A DNA stretch of 35,274 nucleotides from Christensenellaceae bacterium. GTDB lineage: Bacteria > Bacillota > Clostridia > Christensenellales > DTU072. The position numbers and the translations under genes were made by a program. Positions 32,887 through 35,274 of the stretch are shown here, piece by piece. The DNA is taken from contig JAIRKT010000096.1 in assembly GCA_031259965.1 (NCBI GenBank), forward strand, positions 1 to 35,274. The letters are read 5' to 3'. The notes beneath the pieces were generated by a model that searched no databases, was not told where the DNA came from, and saw only the letters and a list, made by a program, of their open reading frames with translations. Position 1 is the first letter of the stretch, and each line of letters opens with the position of its first letter.

Positions 32887-34715
32887 TTTGTACCTCTTAA
32901 TTCATCACGTTTTGGACTAAAATAATCATAAATTTTAGTTGCAATAGCTTTCCCAAATCCTTCGATTTGTTGGATCTCATCAGCACTTGCATTAATTATG
33001 TTTTCAATGCGTTTAAAATGCGTCAACAATGCTCGAGCCTTGGCTTTGCCTACACCAGGTATGTTTAACAAATTCGATTTGGTTTGGCGCTCAAGTCTGA
33101 GGGTTCTATGATAAGTTATTGCAAATCTATGTGCTTCATCACGTATCCTTTGTAAAAGCGAAAGTTCAGGTGAATTTTTAGTTAATATAATTGGATCTTT
33201 ATTTAGCGGAATAAACACTTCTTCTTCACGTTTAGCTAATCCAATTAGATTTATGTTATAATCCTTTAATATGGAATAGGCGGAAGATAATTGACCTTTT
33301 CCACCATCTACAATAATCAAATCGGGTATGTCTGCAAAACTTTCGTCATTAGAAGTAAGTTCTGAAATACGCCTGGTTATCACCTCACTCATACAAGCAA
33401 AATCATCTATTCCTGCTACAGTTTGAATTTTAAATCTACGGTACATTTTTCTATAGGGTTCGCCATTTATAAAAACAACCATAGACGCTACTTTATCAAT
33501 ACCACTAATATTTGATATGTCAAAACACTCTAAACGTCTTAAAGGTTTATCAATAGATAAAGATATTTGTAATTTTTCGCTAGCAATTCGTGTTAATGTT
33601 TCCTTGTTAGCAATTTTATTAAGTGAATTTTCAAGGTGCTCCTTTGCATTATCCTGAGCCATCTTGATTATTGAAGCTCTAAATCCAGCCTTGGGCACTA
33701 TTATCTCCACTTTAGATGATTTCTTTGCTTCGAGATAACTTTTTAATTCATTTTCGAATATGAGATTTTCTGGGAGAATAATTTCGCTAGCAATTACTGG
33801 GTTTTTATCATAAAACTGAACGATATAATTTGATAAAATATCTTGGAAACTACCAGCTTCACTCACAGAATAATTTTCGGATCCTAAAACTTTACCACCT
33901 CTTACTAGCAAATAGTTTATTACACCGAACATTCCATTAGTTGCAAAAGCGAAGACATCCATATTAATATTTAGTGGGACATTTATCATTTGCTTCCTTG
34001 CGAGTTTGTCTAAAGAATTTAGTGAATTGCGACAGTTAAGGGCCAGCTCAAATTCCAGATTGTCTGAGGCAACTTTAATTTTATTCTCAAGTGCTTCCCT
34101 GACATCTTTGTCGTTACCATTAAGAAAAGCAATTACATTTTTAAAATGCTCTTTGTATTCAGCAGAGGAAATGCGACCAACGCAAGGTGCAGGGCACCTG
34201 CCTATATGATAGTTGAGGCACTCTCGTCTTTTTTTTGAATTTTTAAAAGTACCCTTGCAATTTCTAATTGAAAAAGCATTTTGAAGAAGGTCAATTACAG
34301 ATGCAGCAGAAATTCCAATCATGTATGGTCCGAAATACTTTGAACCATCTTTTTTTAGTCGCCTAGTTATTTCTAGTGTAGGGAAATCGCTTTTCAGATC
34401 AATCTTAATGTATGGATAAGTTTTATCATCTTTTAGGAGAATGTTATACTTAGGTTGATGTTCTTTTATGAGATTGTTTTCTAGAATTAAAGCTTCTAAT
34501 TCATTCTTTGTTAAAATAAAACGAAAATCATCAATTTTTTCAACAAGTTGCAAAGTTTTCTGCGATTTTGATGTAGATGGATTAAAATATTGTCTAACCC
34601 TGTTTCGAAGGTTTTTAGCTTTTCCAACATATATGATTTCTCTTGAGACATCGAGCATCAAGTAAACGCCAAAACTTTGTGGGAGCGAGCTTAATTTTTC
34701 GCTAAAATCTCTCAT
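32883..34715 (-). CDS. uvrC: Excinuclease ABC subunit C
   Basis: Makes the two incisions in nucleotide excision repair with UvrB. The 610-residue length is normal. The GIY-YIG domain (about 10-95) shows GVYLMLD and IIYVGKAKNLRNRVRQYF; CLNYHIGRCPAPCVG follows at about 165-180, then the UVR motif region (ALNCRNSLNSLDKLA). The C-terminal RNase H-like nuclease has ECFDISNISG, DLIIVDGGKGQLSSA and RDEAHRFAITYHR, and a tandem helix-hairpin-helix (IPGVGKAKARALL, IEGFGKAIATKI). It has no Shine-Dalgarno site; its promoter places the transcript start on the ATG. uvrA and uvrB are not in the window. Confidence 0.97.
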   Translation of the reverse strand: MRDFSEKLSSLPQSFGVYLMLDVSREIIYVGKAKNLRNRVRQYFNPSTSKSQKTLQLVEKIDDFRFILTKNELEALILENNLIKEHQPKYNILLKDDKTYPYIKIDLKSDFPTLEITRRLKKDGSKYFGPYMIGISAASVIDLLQNAFSIRNCKGTFKNSKKRRECLNYHIGRCPAPCVGRISSAEYKEHFKNVIAFLNGNDKDVREALENKIKVASDNLEFELALNCRNSLNSLDKLARKQMINVPLNINMDVFAFATNGMFGVINYLLVRGGKVLGSENYSVSEAGSFQDILSNYIVQFYDKNPVIASEIILPENLIFENELKSYLEAKKSSKVEIIVPKAGFRASIIKMAQDNAKEHLENSLNKIANKETLTRIASEKLQISLSIDKPLRRLECFDISNISGIDKVASMVVFINGEPYRKMYRRFKIQTVAGIDDFACMSEVITRRISELTSNDESFADIPDLIIVDGGKGQLSSAYSILKDYNINLIGLAKREEEVFIPLNKDPIILTKNSPELSLLQRIRDEAHRFAITYHRTLRLERQTKSNLLNIPGVGKAKARALLTHFKRIENIINASADEIQQIEGFGKAIATKIYDYFSPKRDELRGTK

Positions 34716-34721
34716 ATATAG

Positions 34722-34750
34722 ATTTTATTATTTTATTACAAAATTGTCAA
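34722..34750 (-). promoter_or_regulatory. Promoter of uvrC-HAD-hprK, predicted leaderless start
   Basis: On the minus strand a perfect TTGACA (34750-34745) and TAAAAT (34727-34722) are exactly 17 bp apart. Only six bases (CTATAT) separate the -10 from the uvrC ATG at 34715, so the predicted transcript start coincides with the A of the start codon. No LexA/DinR-type operator was recognised. Confidence 0.7.
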
Positions 34751-35155
34751 GTTATTTAAAAAGGAATTAAACAAAAAGAATCTGGAAATACAAATTTAGG
34801 TAATATTTTACATTCAAAATGTAATATTGGAGCATAACAGCTGTGAGTAAAATGGTTGTTGTAAATCAGAATAAAAATGTGGCTTAAAAAAACAGATTCG
34901 ATAACGAATCTGTAAGAATTAAAAAAATAATAATACGAGTCAAAACGACTAAAAAATAAGATATTAAAAATAAAATATTGTTAGTATTTAGTGTAATAAA
35001 AATAAACTCACAACATCAATTAACAAACATATATATAATAACATAAAACTCGAGTTTTGTCAACACTTTTAAAAAAATTGCTTAACTTACAGCAAAAAAC
35101 AAATTTGCGGGTTTTTAATAAAAGTAGTATTTTAAACCAGGTTTCTTAAGTAATA
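34751..35155. other. Gene-free right flank
   Basis: About 400 AT-rich bases between the uvrC promoter and the right terminal repeat, with no ORF or RNA gene I can support. The only clear structure is the hairpin at 34886-34913, which reads as a terminator for a minus-strand transcript entering from the right. Confidence 0.5.
34886..34913 (-). terminator. Intrinsic terminator, minus strand
   Basis: On the minus strand ACAGATTCG, a TTAT loop and CGAATCTGT form a perfect nine-pair hairpin. The T run TTTTTTT overlaps the end of the second arm (34892-34886). On the plus strand the hairpin has no T tract after it. The gene it would terminate must lie to the right, beyond the window or lost. Confidence 0.8.
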
Positions 35156-35274
35156 TAGAGCGTGGTGAAAATTAGAAATATTTGCTGACCTAACCTCAGG
35201 ATTAGGCGATTTTGTGCTATGAAATCCATGGGAATTCTGGGAATTTTTTGCATGCTATGAAATTAGGATTTTTT
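35156..35274 (-). repeat. Right terminal inverted repeat (119 bp)
   Basis: Exact reverse complement of bases 1-119. On this copy the hairpin reads CCTAACCTCAGGATTAGG. The flanking sequence inside (35155 and lower) is unrelated to the flank of the left copy, so the shared repeat ends sharply at 119 bases. Confidence 0.97.

Noticed and set aside
1-35274. CRISPR array, tRNA or rRNA genes
   Set aside because: No regularly spaced identical repeats of CRISPR type and no recognisable tRNA or rRNA sequence on either strand.

Overview
This is a 35.3-kb AT-rich bacterial chromosomal segment, read here as a low-GC Bacillota, probably Clostridia. The evidence is the rpmH-rnpA-yidD-yidC-jag-mnmE-mnmG block, an HprK kinase/phosphorylase, lipobox proteins suited to a single-membrane cell, Gram-positive-style promoters and Shine-Dalgarno sites, TTG/GTG starts, and a YidC of the clostridial type (Lys at the hydrophilic-groove position). 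No rRNA, tRNA, CRISPR array or dnaA gene was seen. The outermost 119 bases at the two ends are exact reverse complements of each other, so the window is probably a whole contig that stops at both ends in the same repeat.

Layout. (1) 1-4.3 kb is a decayed accessory edge: the terminal repeat, an IS1634-like transposase whose first catalytic Asp is replaced by Gly, a 47-residue membrane peptide with a strong promoter, an ABC ATPase pseudogene with three in-frame stops, and an anchored protein of unknown function. (2) 4.7-8.3 kb is a minus-strand glycolytic operon pgk-tpiA-gpmI with a near-consensus promoter. (3) 8.3-13.1 kb is transposase debris on either side of a fused E1 alpha-beta 2-oxoacid dehydrogenase gene. 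(4) 13.1-20.4 kb is the plus-strand ribosome / RNase P / membrane insertion / tRNA modification block. Its Jag protein carries a long Asn/Gln/Pro/Tyr/Arg-rich tail, and an octapeptide-repeat beta-solenoid gene sits between jag and mnmE. (5) 20.4-30.8 kb is an 11-gene, single-strand accessory cluster of envelope proteins. (6) 31.1-34.7 kb is uvrC-HAD phosphatase-hprK, driven by a promoter that places the transcript start on the uvrC start codon.

The most novel part is region 5. Two related secreted proteins have their own promoter. Behind a second near-consensus promoter come three paralogous lipoproteins, then a MacB-like ABC transporter (ATPase and FtsX-type permease), three membrane-anchored proteins that look like short periplasmic-adaptor (membrane-fusion) proteins, and a YwaF-like integral membrane protein. 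From the first adaptor to the last, the stop and start codons overlap or nearly touch, so these six genes are almost certainly co-translated. I propose that they form an envelope export or surface-remodelling machine, with the lipoproteins as partners or substrates. The middle lipoprotein gene looks like a chimera made by unequal crossing-over between its two neighbours.
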